DNA of 64,000 nt from Bifidobacterium animalis subsp. animalis ATCC 25527. GTDB taxonomy: Bacteria; Actinomycetota; Actinomycetes; Actinomycetales; Bifidobacteriaceae. Of the stretch, positions 27,166-35,344 are shown piece by piece; position 1 is the first letter of the stretch; each line of letters opens with the position of its first letter. Both the position numbers and the translations under genes were made by a program. The notes under the pieces were generated by a model. That model ran no database searches, had not been told where the DNA came from, and saw nothing but the letters and a program-made list of their open reading frames with translations. The stretch lies in the NCBI RefSeq assembly GCF_000260715.1, contig NC_017834.1, forward strand, positions 62,001 through 126,000. Reading direction: 5' to 3'.

Positions 27166-27588
27166 GTGATATGCCGTTCGGTGCTTGCGGGTGTCGGTGC
27201 GACTGGTCGGCTTTGTCAATCTGGTCTCAGATTGACACAACATACGCGCAATACCGCGTGACCTTTGCAGGGCGAGTCCCGTAATGACAATGAAGCGGCT
27301 CGGTTGCGGGGCCGTATTTGCACGGGCAATCTCGTATTGGTGAGGAGGCGGGAGGCAGCATTGCTCCACGCGGCGTTTTATTAGGCAATCGACGTAAATA
27401 TGTCATGTTAGAGGAAGTGTGTGAGACTGCGCAGTGCTCGACGCGCCATTGCACATGCGCGGATCTCAGCAGATACCGCGGCGCCGTGATCTGACAACGG
27501 CGAGCAAACAGGTGTTCGATTGCGGTGCCGCAATCTGCGGAGTGGAGAGGCGTGAATTCGAACATGTGTTTGAGTTACACGCATGTAG

Positions 27589-27860
27589 TTTTCCACAAAT
27601 GTGGAAAACGTTGTGGATAACATGGGTATAGCGTATGGATAAGTGCTCAAGTTATCCACATGGTTATGCACAATCGTTGCAATTTCAATGGTTTCTGCTG
27701 TGGAATATTGTGGACAACGTTATCCACAATGGGCAGTGGGGAGTGTGGGCAATCTAGAAATAGGCAACAAGTTGCACGGCGTGCCCGTATATAGTGGCAA
27801 AATCCGGCAATTTCGGCATGTTATGTCAGAAACGAGAACTTTACTCACAATTGTGGATAA
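27589..27860. other. DnaA-box cluster (candidate replication origin or DnaA-binding locus)
   Basis: Four perfect boxes are present: TGTGGATAA at 27612-27620 and 27852-27860, and TTATCCACA at 27652-27660 and 27720-27728. One-mismatch boxes lie at 27589-27597, 27600-27608, 27634-27642, 27664-27672 and 27709-27717. Two pairs form tight inverted repeats (27589-27608 and 27709-27728). A perfect 9-mer is expected by chance about once in the whole window, so this clustering is significant. dnaA and dnaN are not in the window, so whether this is oriC is open. Confidence 0.7.
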
Positions 27861-28041
27861 CGATGTGCATATATGTCGGCGGTTACGCACCGTGCCCGCA
27901 TACGTCGGCTCGCAGCTGATTCCGTGCCGCTCACTCCGACGCAGGCGGAATGGCATGTGGCTGGCGCACATTTCGCACATCGAGGAAAAGACCGCGGCAC
28001 ATGCGATGGCCAACGGGTGTGGCACGGGTAGTCTCGTGGGT

Positions 28042-29268
28042 ATGGCGAATCTGCAGATGTCACAGGAAACGCGCGAATTCATACGCGCGCATGCCGGCGA
28101 AGACGTGCGCGAACTGGCATTGCATGCGAAACGCGACGTGCCCGGGCTTGATCTGCCGTTCGCGCTCGACCAGATTGCCGGCCACGAGATCGCGCGCACA
28201 AAACTGCCGCAGTGGGCCGCGTGCGAGGGCATTGTGTACCCGCCGCATCTGGCGATGGAACAGTGTTCGTCGCAGTTCACCGCGGAATACAAGGCACAGG
28301 TGGCGGCACAGCTGGTGGCGGGGGAAAGCGAGCCCACGCTGGTCGATCTCACCGGCGGATTCGGCGTCGATTTCAGCGCCATGGTGCGCGGATTCGCACA
28401 GGGCACCTATGTGGAGCGGCAGGAGGGGCTGTGCGAGGTCGCGCGGCATAATCTGCGCGAACTTGGGCTCGGCGGTCGTGCTGACGTGGTGTGCGGAGAC
28501 GGCGTGGATCACCTTGAGCAGATGTCGCCGGCGACGTTGATCTACCTTGACCCGGCGCGCCGTGATGAGCATGGCGCGCGCACCTATGCGATCGAGGACT
28601 GCACGCCGAACGCCCTCGCACTGCGCGAACAGCTGCTCGACAAGGCGCCGTTCGTGATGATCAAGCTCTCGCCCATGCTCGACTGGCGCAAGGCCATCGC
28701 GGATTTCGCCGGCTCGGTTGCGCAGGTGCACATCACCGCGACGGGGAACGAATGCAAGGAGATTGTGGTCGTGCTAGCGCGCGGTGAACATGAGCGCGTG
28801 CGGGTCGTCTGTGTGAACGATGCGCAGCGGCTTGAATTCGAGGTCGGGGCGGATTCCGCGGGGCCATGGCAGCGCGCGGATGTGCTCGATGCGCGCGAGC
28901 TGGACGCGCAGCGGTACCTGTACGAACCGAACGCGGCGATCATGAAGGCGGGCGCGTTCGGCGAGATCACACGCAACTATGATGTGCGGCAGATTGGCGC
29001 GAACAGTCATCTGTTCGTGAGTGGGCACCCGCTGGCAGATTTTCCCGGGCGCGCGTTCGAGATCACGGCGCTCGGCACGATGAACAAGCGCGACGTCAGG
29101 CAGGTGCTTGGCGGAATCTCCGCGGCGAACGTGAGCGTGCGGAACTTCCCGCTCACTGTGCAGCAGTTGCGGCGCAAACTCAAGCTGCGCGACGGCGGAG
29201 ACGTGTACCTGTTCGCGACCACTGTGGCGGGCAGGCATATGCTGCTGCGCACGCGGAAAATGGCGTGA
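28042..29268 (+). CDS. THUMP-like domain class I methyltransferase
   Basis: About 408 aa. The SAM-binding core is seen in PTLVDLTGGFGVDFSAM, and LIYLDPARRDEHGARTYAIEDCTPN resembles the family's catalytic region. The C-terminal third (RNYDVRQIGANSHLFVSGHPLADFPGRAFEI) fits a THUMP-like RNA-binding domain. The target is unknown, probably RNA. The start is uncertain (28042 or 28057); the longer frame from 27643 would run through the DnaA-box cluster and is rejected. Confidence 0.82.
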   Translation: MANLQMSQETREFIRAHAGEDVRELALHAKRDVPGLDLPFALDQIAGHEIARTKLPQWAACEGIVYPPHLAMEQCSSQFTAEYKAQVAAQLVAGESEPTLVDLTGGFGVDFSAMVRGFAQGTYVERQEGLCEVARHNLRELGLGGRADVVCGDGVDHLEQMSPATLIYLDPARRDEHGARTYAIEDCTPNALALREQLLDKAPFVMIKLSPMLDWRKAIADFAGSVAQVHITATGNECKEIVVVLARGEHERVRVVCVNDAQRLEFEVGADSAGPWQRADVLDARELDAQRYLYEPNAAIMKAGAFGEITRNYDVRQIGANSHLFVSGHPLADFPGRAFEITALGTMNKRDVRQVLGGISAANVSVRNFPLTVQQLRRKLKLRDGGDVYLFATTVAGRHMLLRTRKMA

Positions 29269-29323
29269 GCACGGGGCGGCCGCAGAGTCGCGCCGGGCGG
29301 CCATTGTGTCGGGTGAATATCTT

Positions 29324-29370
29324 TGCGTAAAAGGGGACAGATAGAGCTGCTATCTGTCCCCTTTTACGCA
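29324..29370. repeat. 47-bp inverted-half-site unit 12 (perfect stem)
   Basis: A perfect 21-bp inverted repeat (TGCGTAAAAGGGGACAGATAG with 29350-29370) around AGCTG. It is the best hairpin of the family and lies between convergent genes, where it could terminate transcription both ways. Confidence 0.9.
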
Positions 29371-29392
29371 GAATCAGAGATAAGAGATAGGT

Positions 29393-29968
29393 CTAGCGCC
29401 AGACGACCGTCATGAGGAAGCCGATCATGATCAGCGCGAAGCCGACGGCCAGATTCCAGTTACCGATGCCTGGAATCGGGTATTTGGCGGTCATGTAGAA
29501 TACGACCACCCAGATGAGACCCACGATCATGAACGCGCAGAACAGCGGCACGAACCAGCTCGGATTGGCCTTCGTGCCCTTGATCGACTCCTCCACGCGC
29601 TTCGTGTTCTCCTGTTGGCGCTTGACCATGCGGCGCATCTGCGGAGACATGTCCTTCTCGTCGATCGTGGAGTTGAGCACAGCCTGGATCTTGTCGAGCG
29701 ACAGGTCGTTCGCCTCCTCCTCGGAGACCACTGCGGCCTCCTCGGCGCGCTTCTCGTTGTCTTCGGCGCGCTTTTCCTCGCGCTCCACCTTCTTCTCGGA
29801 ATCGGTCTGTGGCTCCTCGGTCACCGTTTCGGATTCAACGGCCACGGCATCGCCTTCGGAATCGGTGGCGGCGTCGATCACCACGTCGTCGGTGACGGTG
29901 GCGTTGCTGTCTGCAGCGTCGTTCGCCGAGACATCCGCGTCGGTTTTGTGCAGCTCTTCCTCAGCCAT
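29393..29968 (-). CDS. crgA: Cell division protein CrgA, with extended N-terminus
   Basis: Divisome membrane protein of 191 aa. The C-terminal 90 residues match CrgA: ANPSWFVPLFCAFMIVGL, then a second helix NLAVGFALIMIGFLMTVVW, with PIPGIGNWN between them. About 100 residues before this are acidic, low-complexity and probably coiled (EKKVEREEKRAEDNEKRAEE), unlike the short canonical protein. AAAGGAG lies 9 nt before the ATG. Divergent from the DUF881 gene and next to the pknB/pbpA cluster, as in mycobacteria and streptomycetes. Confidence 0.9.
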   Translation of the reverse strand: MAEEELHKTDADVSANDAADSNATVTDDVVIDAATDSEGDAVAVESETVTEEPQTDSEKKVEREEKRAEDNEKRAEEAAVVSEEEANDLSLDKIQAVLNSTIDEKDMSPQMRRMVKRQQENTKRVEESIKGTKANPSWFVPLFCAFMIVGLIWVVVFYMTAKYPIPGIGNWNLAVGFALIMIGFLMTVVWR

Positions 29969-30074
29969 TTGTGTAGTCTCCTTTAATCGGCTACCAGTTA
30001 TCATAGTGGGTATGTGGGAAAGCGGGCCCAGGGCGTCCGCGACCTCAGCAAAACAACCATATTTGGAGGTGGCG

Positions 30075-30872
30075 ATGGCAAAGCACGGTGCCAGGCATGT
30101 CAAGAAGACATCGGTGGGGGGGAGCATGGCCGTGCTTGTGGTGGTCGCGTTGGTCGGGTACCTGGTGGTGACGAATCTGCGCGTGAACAAATCCGCGACC
30201 GTGTCGAGCGATGCCGCGGAACTCATCGAACACCGCGTGCAGCGCGTGGACGAACTGCAAAGCGAAGTGAACAAGCTCGGCTCGCAGATTGACGACTACA
30301 ACACGCTGCTGCGCAACAACGAGATGCAAAGCGGCAACAGCGAGGAGGCGGGCCAAAGCACGATGCTGCCCGCGGTAACGGGCCCGGGCGTCACCGTGAC
30401 GCTGAACGACTCGTCGATGTGGCGCAGCGCGGTCGACAGTTCCGGTTCCACCGCCGACATAGACAAGTATGTGGTGCATCAGCAGGACGTCGAGGCGGTG
30501 GTGGACGCGTTGTGGGCGGGAGGCGCCGAATCCATGCAGATCATGAACCAGCGCGTGCTGCCGACGTCCGCGGTGATCTGCTCGGGCAACGTGCTGCTGT
30601 TGCAGGGCCGCAAATACTCGCCGCCGTTCACGATCTCGGCGATCGGCCCAGTGGATGGCATGCTGCAGTCGCTCGACGATTCGCGCGCGATCCAGATCTA
30701 CAAACAGTACGTGGATGCGTTCGGCTTGGGCTACGACGTGGAAGTGAACCGCTCGCTCACATTCCAGCGCACGCCGCTCATGCTGAATCCGCTCAGATAT
30801 GCGAAGGCGATCGAGTCGGGCGGCTCGAACGAATCTGCGAACGGCGGGCAGACCACTTCCGCCACGAATTGA
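30075..30872 (+). CDS. DUF881 family protein
   Basis: Protein of 265 aa with one N-terminal membrane helix (MAVLVVVALVGYLVVTNL), a predicted coiled coil at about residues 50-80 and the DUF881 core (AVTGPGVTVTLNDSS, QDVEAVVDALWAGGAESMQIMNQRV, PPFTISAIG). GGAGGT precedes the ATG. The function of the family is unknown; it sits between crgA and the division/cell-wall genes in many actinobacteria. Confidence 0.9.
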   Translation: MAKHGARHVKKTSVGGSMAVLVVVALVGYLVVTNLRVNKSATVSSDAAELIEHRVQRVDELQSEVNKLGSQIDDYNTLLRNNEMQSGNSEEAGQSTMLPAVTGPGVTVTLNDSSMWRSAVDSSGSTADIDKYVVHQQDVEAVVDALWAGGAESMQIMNQRVLPTSAVICSGNVLLLQGRKYSPPFTISAIGPVDGMLQSLDDSRAIQIYKQYVDAFGLGYDVEVNRSLTFQRTPLMLNPLRYAKAIESGGSNESANGGQTTSATN

Positions 30873-30959
30873 AAACCGATACAATACAGAGACTTCATAC
30901 AGCTACAGACTTCACACAGACTTCCGGAATACGGATATGCATGACCCCGAGGAGGCCAC

Positions 30960-32114
30960 ATGAAACACGGCGGCAGGCGTGGCAACGCATCCGCACGGCA
31001 GGATGGACGGATTGACCGCCTTCCGGAAGCGGAGGGCAAACGGAGCGTCATGCGGTCGGTGGTGATGATCCTTGCGGAGATTCTGCTCACCGGGGGAGTG
31101 GTCTGCGCGCTGTACGTGGTGTGGATGCAATGGTGGACGGGCGTGCAGTCCGAGAACCGGCAGATCGAGGAACGCCAGAGCGTCGGGTGGGCGCAGCCGG
31201 CCAGTGACGGCGCCAATGCGAAAATCGCGCAGCCACAGCAGGGCGACCCGCCGCTGCAACCCGAACACGCGAGCATAGGCGAGCTCATCGGCCGCGTGTA
31301 TATTCCGCGCTTCGGCAATGCGTGGGAGCGCAATCTCGTGCAGGGCACCGAACTGGCCGAACTCAATCTGCACGGACTCGGGCATTACGTGGACTCGCAG
31401 ATGCCCGGGCAGGTGGGCAACTTCGCCATTGCAGGCCACCGCAACGGTTATGGGCAACCGCTCGGCGACGTGGACAAGCTGCAGCCGGGCGACGCCGTCG
31501 TGGTGCGCACGAAGGACTACTGGTATGTGTACACCTACACGAACTACACCATCGTCACGCCGGACGAGACGTCGGTGATCTCGGCGAACCCGGAGGACCC
31601 GAGCGCGCCGCCGACCAAGCGCCTACTCACGATGACCACCTGCGAGCCGAAATACACGGCGCCGACACATCGCTGGATCAGCTTCGGCGAATTCAAGTAC
31701 TGGGCGAAGGTGAGCGACGGCGTGCCCGCAGAACTCGCCAAAAAGGGCGCGGATGGCGCGACGAAGTTCATCAGCAACGAGCAGACGCCGTTCTTCGCGA
31801 AACTCAAGACGCTGCAGCCGGTGATCTGGGGGGCGCTCATCGCGTACGTGATCATCTTCATCGCGGCGGCGATCGCCTGGCGCTGGCCGCTGCTGCGTGC
31901 GATTCGCGAAGGGCGACGCCTGCGCCCCGACGTGGACATCTACGGCGTGCTCGTGCGACATCAGCCAGGGCCCGCGCCGATTCGCTGGCTGCTCGCGCTG
32001 CTGCTGTTCGTGGCCGTGTCGCTCGCGATCATCGAATGGGCGTGCCCATGGGCGGCGAGCCATTTCGAGATACTGCGCGAAATGTCGAACTACACGGCGG
32101 TGGACACCCAGTAG
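30960..32114 (+). CDS. Class E sortase
   Basis: Membrane transpeptidase of 384 aa that attaches or processes surface proteins. An N-terminal helix (VVMILAEILLTGGVVCALYVV) precedes the sortase fold with catalytic His in FAIAGHRNGYG, Cys in LTMTTCEPKY and Arg in HRWISFG. Two further helices near the C-terminus are unusual but found in some actinobacterial class E enzymes. GAGGAGG lies 4 nt before the ATG. It follows DUF881 by 87 bp, probably in one operon with the downstream amidotransferase. Confidence 0.92.
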   Translation: MKHGGRRGNASARQDGRIDRLPEAEGKRSVMRSVVMILAEILLTGGVVCALYVVWMQWWTGVQSENRQIEERQSVGWAQPASDGANAKIAQPQQGDPPLQPEHASIGELIGRVYIPRFGNAWERNLVQGTELAELNLHGLGHYVDSQMPGQVGNFAIAGHRNGYGQPLGDVDKLQPGDAVVVRTKDYWYVYTYTNYTIVTPDETSVISANPEDPSAPPTKRLLTMTTCEPKYTAPTHRWISFGEFKYWAKVSDGVPAELAKKGADGATKFISNEQTPFFAKLKTLQPVIWGALIAYVIIFIAAAIAWRWPLLRAIREGRRLRPDVDIYGVLVRHQPGPAPIRWLLALLLFVAVSLAIIEWACPWAASHFEILREMSNYTAVDTQ

Positions 32115-32168
32115 AGCGAATGCGGGGTGCCTGCCGGTAGAATCGGGGCAGACACAGTGAGGAGTGAG

Positions 32169-32816
32169 ATGACCGATTCCGCGCGCATTCTGGTGATAGA
32201 CAACTACGATTCCTTCGTGTACACGATTGTGGGATATTTGAAGACGCTCGGCGCCACCGTGACCGTGGTGCGTAATGACGCGCTCGACCCGCACGAAGAT
32301 GGTGTGCTCGACGACTACGACGGCGTGCTCATCTCACCCGGACCGGGGGCGCCGAGCGAGTCAGGTGTAAGCGAGGACGTGATTCGCCTGTGTGCACAGA
32401 CCGGCACGCCCATGTTCGGCGTCTGCCTCGGCATGCAGGCGCTCGCCGAGGTGTACGGCTGCACCGTGAGCCACGCGCCGACGATCATGCATGGCAAGAC
32501 CAGTCTGGTGGAGCATGTGGATGATGAGATCTTCGCCGGCGTCACGAACCCGATGACTGCGACGCGCTATCATTCGCTCGCCGTGGAGCCGGATTCCGTG
32601 CCCGACGAGCTGCAGGTGACCGCATGGACCGTGGACGACCACATTGTGCAGGGTATTCGCCATCGCGAACTGCCGTTGTTCGCCGTGCAGTTCCACCCCG
32701 AGTCGGTGCTCACACAGGATGGCTACAGATTGTTCGCGAACTGGCTGGCCGTGTGCGGTCAGGAGTCTGCAGTCGAGAAGAGCCTCGGCCTGCAGCCGAA
32801 GCTCGCGGCCGAGTAG
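32169..32816 (+). CDS. Glutamine amidotransferase, anthranilate/aminodeoxychorismate synthase component II
   Basis: Class I glutaminase of 215 aa supplying ammonia to a chorismate synthase partner. ILVIDNYDSFVYT begins the domain, the nucleophile Cys is in FGVCLGMQALAE, and His/Glu are in AVQFHPESVLT. The ATG at 32169 has AGGAG 5 nt upstream. No component I gene is nearby, so TrpG versus PabA cannot be decided; the same orphan is seen at this position in mycobacteria. Confidence 0.92.
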   Translation: MTDSARILVIDNYDSFVYTIVGYLKTLGATVTVVRNDALDPHEDGVLDDYDGVLISPGPGAPSESGVSEDVIRLCAQTGTPMFGVCLGMQALAEVYGCTVSHAPTIMHGKTSLVEHVDDEIFAGVTNPMTATRYHSLAVEPDSVPDELQVTAWTVDDHIVQGIRHRELPLFAVQFHPESVLTQDGYRLFANWLAVCGQESAVEKSLGLQPKLAAE

Positions 32817-32848
32817 CGGCTTAACTGGGCTGGCCGTGCGCGGCTTTC

Positions 32849-32932
32849 GGGGCCCTGCCGGGGCGGCAAGGGTCGTCACTGGATCGCTGCGCGCCCTTTA
32901 TGTTCCTCACCCTTGCCGCCCCGGCAGAGCCC
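32849..32932. terminator. Large hairpin with conserved loop, copy 2
   Basis: CTGCCGGGGCGGCAAGGGT (32855-32873) pairs perfectly with 32909-32927, with outer pairing to about 32849/32932. The 35-nt loop (CGTCACTGGATCGC then TTTATGTTCCTC) repeats that of 19802-19840. It lies between convergent genes. Confidence 0.75.
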
Positions 32933-32974
32933 CAGCGCTACGCGCGGCGGATAATGGGTAGGAGCGTAAACAAC

Positions 32975-33019
32975 GACGTAAAAGGGACAAACCATCCTCC
33001 ACATGTCCCCTTTTACGTC
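32975..33019. repeat. 45-bp inverted-half-site unit 13
   Basis: GACGTAAAAGGGACA and TGTCCCCTTTTACGTC arms. First of four closely spaced units downstream of the amidotransferase gene. Confidence 0.8.
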
Positions 33020-33026
33020 GTCTTTT

Positions 33027-33073
33027 TGCGTAATTGGAGACAAATTGAAGCTGATTTCTGTCCCTTTTACGCA
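33027..33073. repeat. 47-bp inverted-half-site unit 14
   Basis: Arms TGCGTAATTGGAGACA and TGTCCCTTTTACGCA. It starts 52 bp after unit 13. Confidence 0.85.
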
Positions 33074-33080
33074 GTTGCTG

Positions 33081-33127
33081 TGCGTAATAAGGGACATATG
33101 GGAGGCGATTTTGTCCCTTTTTACGCA
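33081..33127. repeat. 47-bp inverted-half-site unit 15
   Basis: Arms TGCGTAATAAGGGACA and TGTCCCTTTTTACGCA. It starts 54 bp after unit 14. Confidence 0.85.
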
Positions 33128-33156
33128 AAGGAGAGGAGGGGAGACGGAGAGCAAGT

Positions 33157-33204
33157 GACGTAAATGGGGACAGTACCGAGGGTGGTACTGTCCCCATTTA
33201 CGCA
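33157..33204. repeat. 47-bp inverted-half-site unit 16 (near-perfect stem)
   Basis: ACGTAAATGGGGACAGTACC pairs with GGTACTGTCCCCATTTACG around a 6-nt loop. It ends 17 bp from the pknB stop and may be its terminator. Confidence 0.85.
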
Positions 33205-33220
33205 GATGGAAGATTCGGCG

Positions 33221-35344
33221 CTAGTGCTTGTTGTCGCTGTTCTGCTGGTTCTGCGAGGACTGGGAGCCGCTGTTGCTGTCTCCATTGCCGGAGTTGCCGT
33301 TGCTCCCGCTGCTGCCGTTGCTATTGCTTGAGGAGGAGCTGCTGGGGCTTGGTTCCTTGGCCTTCGTGGTGAGCGTCACCTGCTGGTTTGGCGTCACCGT
33401 CTCATTGGCGGCAGGGCTCATCGAGGTCACGATCGCATCATCGGAACTGTCGCCGTCCACCTTGATGTTGGTGAAGCCTTGGGCACTCAAATCGGCCTTG
33501 ACATCTTTGAGGGAACGGTTCAGCGCGATTTCGGGCATCGTGATCTTGCCGTTCGACACCCAGATTGTCACGGAGGCGCCCCGCTCCACCGATGTGCCCT
33601 CGTTCGGCTCGATGCGCGTCACCGTGTTCTCGGGCTGTGACGAGTTCTCGGTGTTGATCTCCACGGCAAAACCGTTCTTCTGGAGCTCGTCCACGGCCTC
33701 GTCCTTCGACTTGCCGATGAGACCGCTCGGCACCTTCGTCATGCCGGACGACACCCACAGACTCACCGTGGATCCCTGCTCGGCGGAGGTGCCGGCTGCG
33801 GGATCGGTGCGTGTGACGTGGTCGCGTTCGATTGTGGCGCTGTCTTCGGTCTGCACACTCGAATTCACCTCGAAACCGGCTGCTTCGAGGGCGGCTCGGG
33901 CATCGGCCTGGGATTTGCCGGTGACATCGGGGATCGGCACGCTCTTCGGACCAGCGGAGAACCACACGGTGACGGTGCTGCCCTTCTCCACGCTGCGGCC
34001 ACCGGCCGGTGCCTGCTTGGTGAAGGTGCCGGCTGGCTCGCGCGAATCGGTGTCCTGCTTGATCGATGCCTGAAGTCCGAGCTCCGCGAGCTGTGCCTTC
34101 GCGCGTTCCTCAGTGGTTGTGGCCGAGAAAGTGGGCACGGTGACGTACTCCTTCTTCGGCGGCTGCATGTGCGCCCACGCATACCATCCACCGGCTGCGG
34201 CCAGCGCGAGCACCACGAGCACGACCACGGTGATGATTGTATTGCGTTTCCTCTTACGCGCCGCTTCAAGACGCTTCTGTGACCGGCTCTTCACCATCGT
34301 GTCGGTGTCGCCGGCCGCAGCATTCGGATCCTGCGGCACCGTTTGGAACTGGCCCGTCACCGGGTTGTACACGCGTGTGGACCCCTCGTTGGCGGGGTAG
34401 TCGTTCGCCGCCATCGTCTGCGTCTTGGTCGCGTTGATCGTGGAGAGATCCTGCAGCGGGTTGAACGCGGCCGCCGAGGGCAGGCCGCCGTTCATGTAGG
34501 TGAGAATGTCGTTCTTGAACTCGGTGGCCGTGGCATAGCGGTTCTGGCGATCCTTGGCCATTGCCTTCGCCACGATCTGGTCCCACATGGGGTTGAGTCC
34601 GGGCACAATGGAACTCGGTTTCGCCGCGACTTCCGAAACATGCTGGTAGGCGATCGCCACCGCAGAATCGCCAGTGAACGGCGGCCTGCCGGTGAGCATC
34701 TCGTAAAGCACGCAGCCGGCCGAATACAGGTCGGAGCGCATGTCGACGTTCTCGCCGCGTGCTTGCTCGGGAGACAGGTACTGCGCGGTGCCCACGACAC
34801 CCTGCGACTTGGTCATTGTGGTGGCGGAATCATCGAGCGCGCGGGCGATGCCGAAGTCCATGACCTTCACAATGCCCTGCTCGGAGATCATGATGTTGCC
34901 GGGCTTGATATCGCGGTGGATGATGCCCATGCGGTGCGAATATTCGAGCGCGTTGAGCACGCCGATCATCACGTGCTCGGTGTCGGAGACGCTCAGCGCG
35001 CCGTTCGCCTTGATGATGTCGCGCAGCGTCTGCCCCTGCACATACTCCATGATCAGGTACGGCAGGTGTTCGGTCTGCCCGTTGTCGAGTGTGACCACCT
35101 CTTCGCCCGAATCGTAGATGTTCACGATGTTCGGGTTGTTCATCTGGGCCACGGAATGAGCCTCACGGCGGAAGCGGGTGAGGAAGATCTCGTCATGTGC
35201 GAGGTCGGCGCGCATGATCTTGACGGCAACGGTGCGACCCAGGCGCGTATCGAGTGCGATGTGCACCTCGGCCATGCCACCGCGGCCAACGAGCTGGCCA
35301 AGCTGGTAGCGGCCGTTATCGAGCGTAGTAGGCATGCTACTCAT
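33221..35344 (-). CDS. pknB: PASTA-domain Ser/Thr protein kinase
   Basis: Membrane kinase of 707 aa sensing cell-wall fragments. Kinase domain about residues 10-275: GRGGMAEVH (P-loop), VAVKIM, HRDIKPGNI, DFG and SPEQARGE. One membrane helix follows (IITVVVLVVLALAAAGGWY), then four PASTA repeats, the last followed by a Ser/Asn/Gly-rich tail of about 40 residues. GGAAGGAG supports ATG 35344. Last gene of the fhaA-to-pknB operon; it overlaps the pknA stop by 8 bp. Confidence 0.95.
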   Translation of the reverse strand: MSSMPTTLDNGRYQLGQLVGRGGMAEVHIALDTRLGRTVAVKIMRADLAHDEIFLTRFRREAHSVAQMNNPNIVNIYDSGEEVVTLDNGQTEHLPYLIMEYVQGQTLRDIIKANGALSVSDTEHVMIGVLNALEYSHRMGIIHRDIKPGNIMISEQGIVKVMDFGIARALDDSATTMTKSQGVVGTAQYLSPEQARGENVDMRSDLYSAGCVLYEMLTGRPPFTGDSAVAIAYQHVSEVAAKPSSIVPGLNPMWDQIVAKAMAKDRQNRYATATEFKNDILTYMNGGLPSAAAFNPLQDLSTINATKTQTMAANDYPANEGSTRVYNPVTGQFQTVPQDPNAAAGDTDTMVKSRSQKRLEAARKRKRNTIITVVVLVVLALAAAGGWYAWAHMQPPKKEYVTVPTFSATTTEERAKAQLAELGLQASIKQDTDSREPAGTFTKQAPAGGRSVEKGSTVTVWFSAGPKSVPIPDVTGKSQADARAALEAAGFEVNSSVQTEDSATIERDHVTRTDPAAGTSAEQGSTVSLWVSSGMTKVPSGLIGKSKDEAVDELQKNGFAVEINTENSSQPENTVTRIEPNEGTSVERGASVTIWVSNGKITMPEIALNRSLKDVKADLSAQGFTNIKVDGDSSDDAIVTSMSPAANETVTPNQQVTLTTKAKEPSPSSSSSSNSNGSSGSNGNSGNGDSNSGSQSSQNQQNSDNKH

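Larger units (their letters stand above)
26685..28041. other. 1.36-kb non-coding region with repeat array and DnaA boxes
   Basis: No credible gene is present. In order it holds a hairpin (26710-26746), the 52-bp array (26838-27165), a 10-bp perfect hairpin TGTCAATCTG/CAGATTGACA (27214-27237), a comparatively A+T-rich tract, and a DnaA-box cluster (27589-27860). The frame from 27643 reads through it only as an N-terminal extension of the methyltransferase. Confidence 0.75.

Noticed and set aside
27589..27860. Definite oriC annotation
   Set aside because: Boxes are convincing, but dnaA/dnaN are absent and GC skew could not be computed, so it is reported only as a candidate.
27643..28041. N-terminal 133 codons of the methyltransferase frame
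   Set aside because: They overlap the DnaA-box cluster, have no family similarity I can see, and good internal start codons exist.
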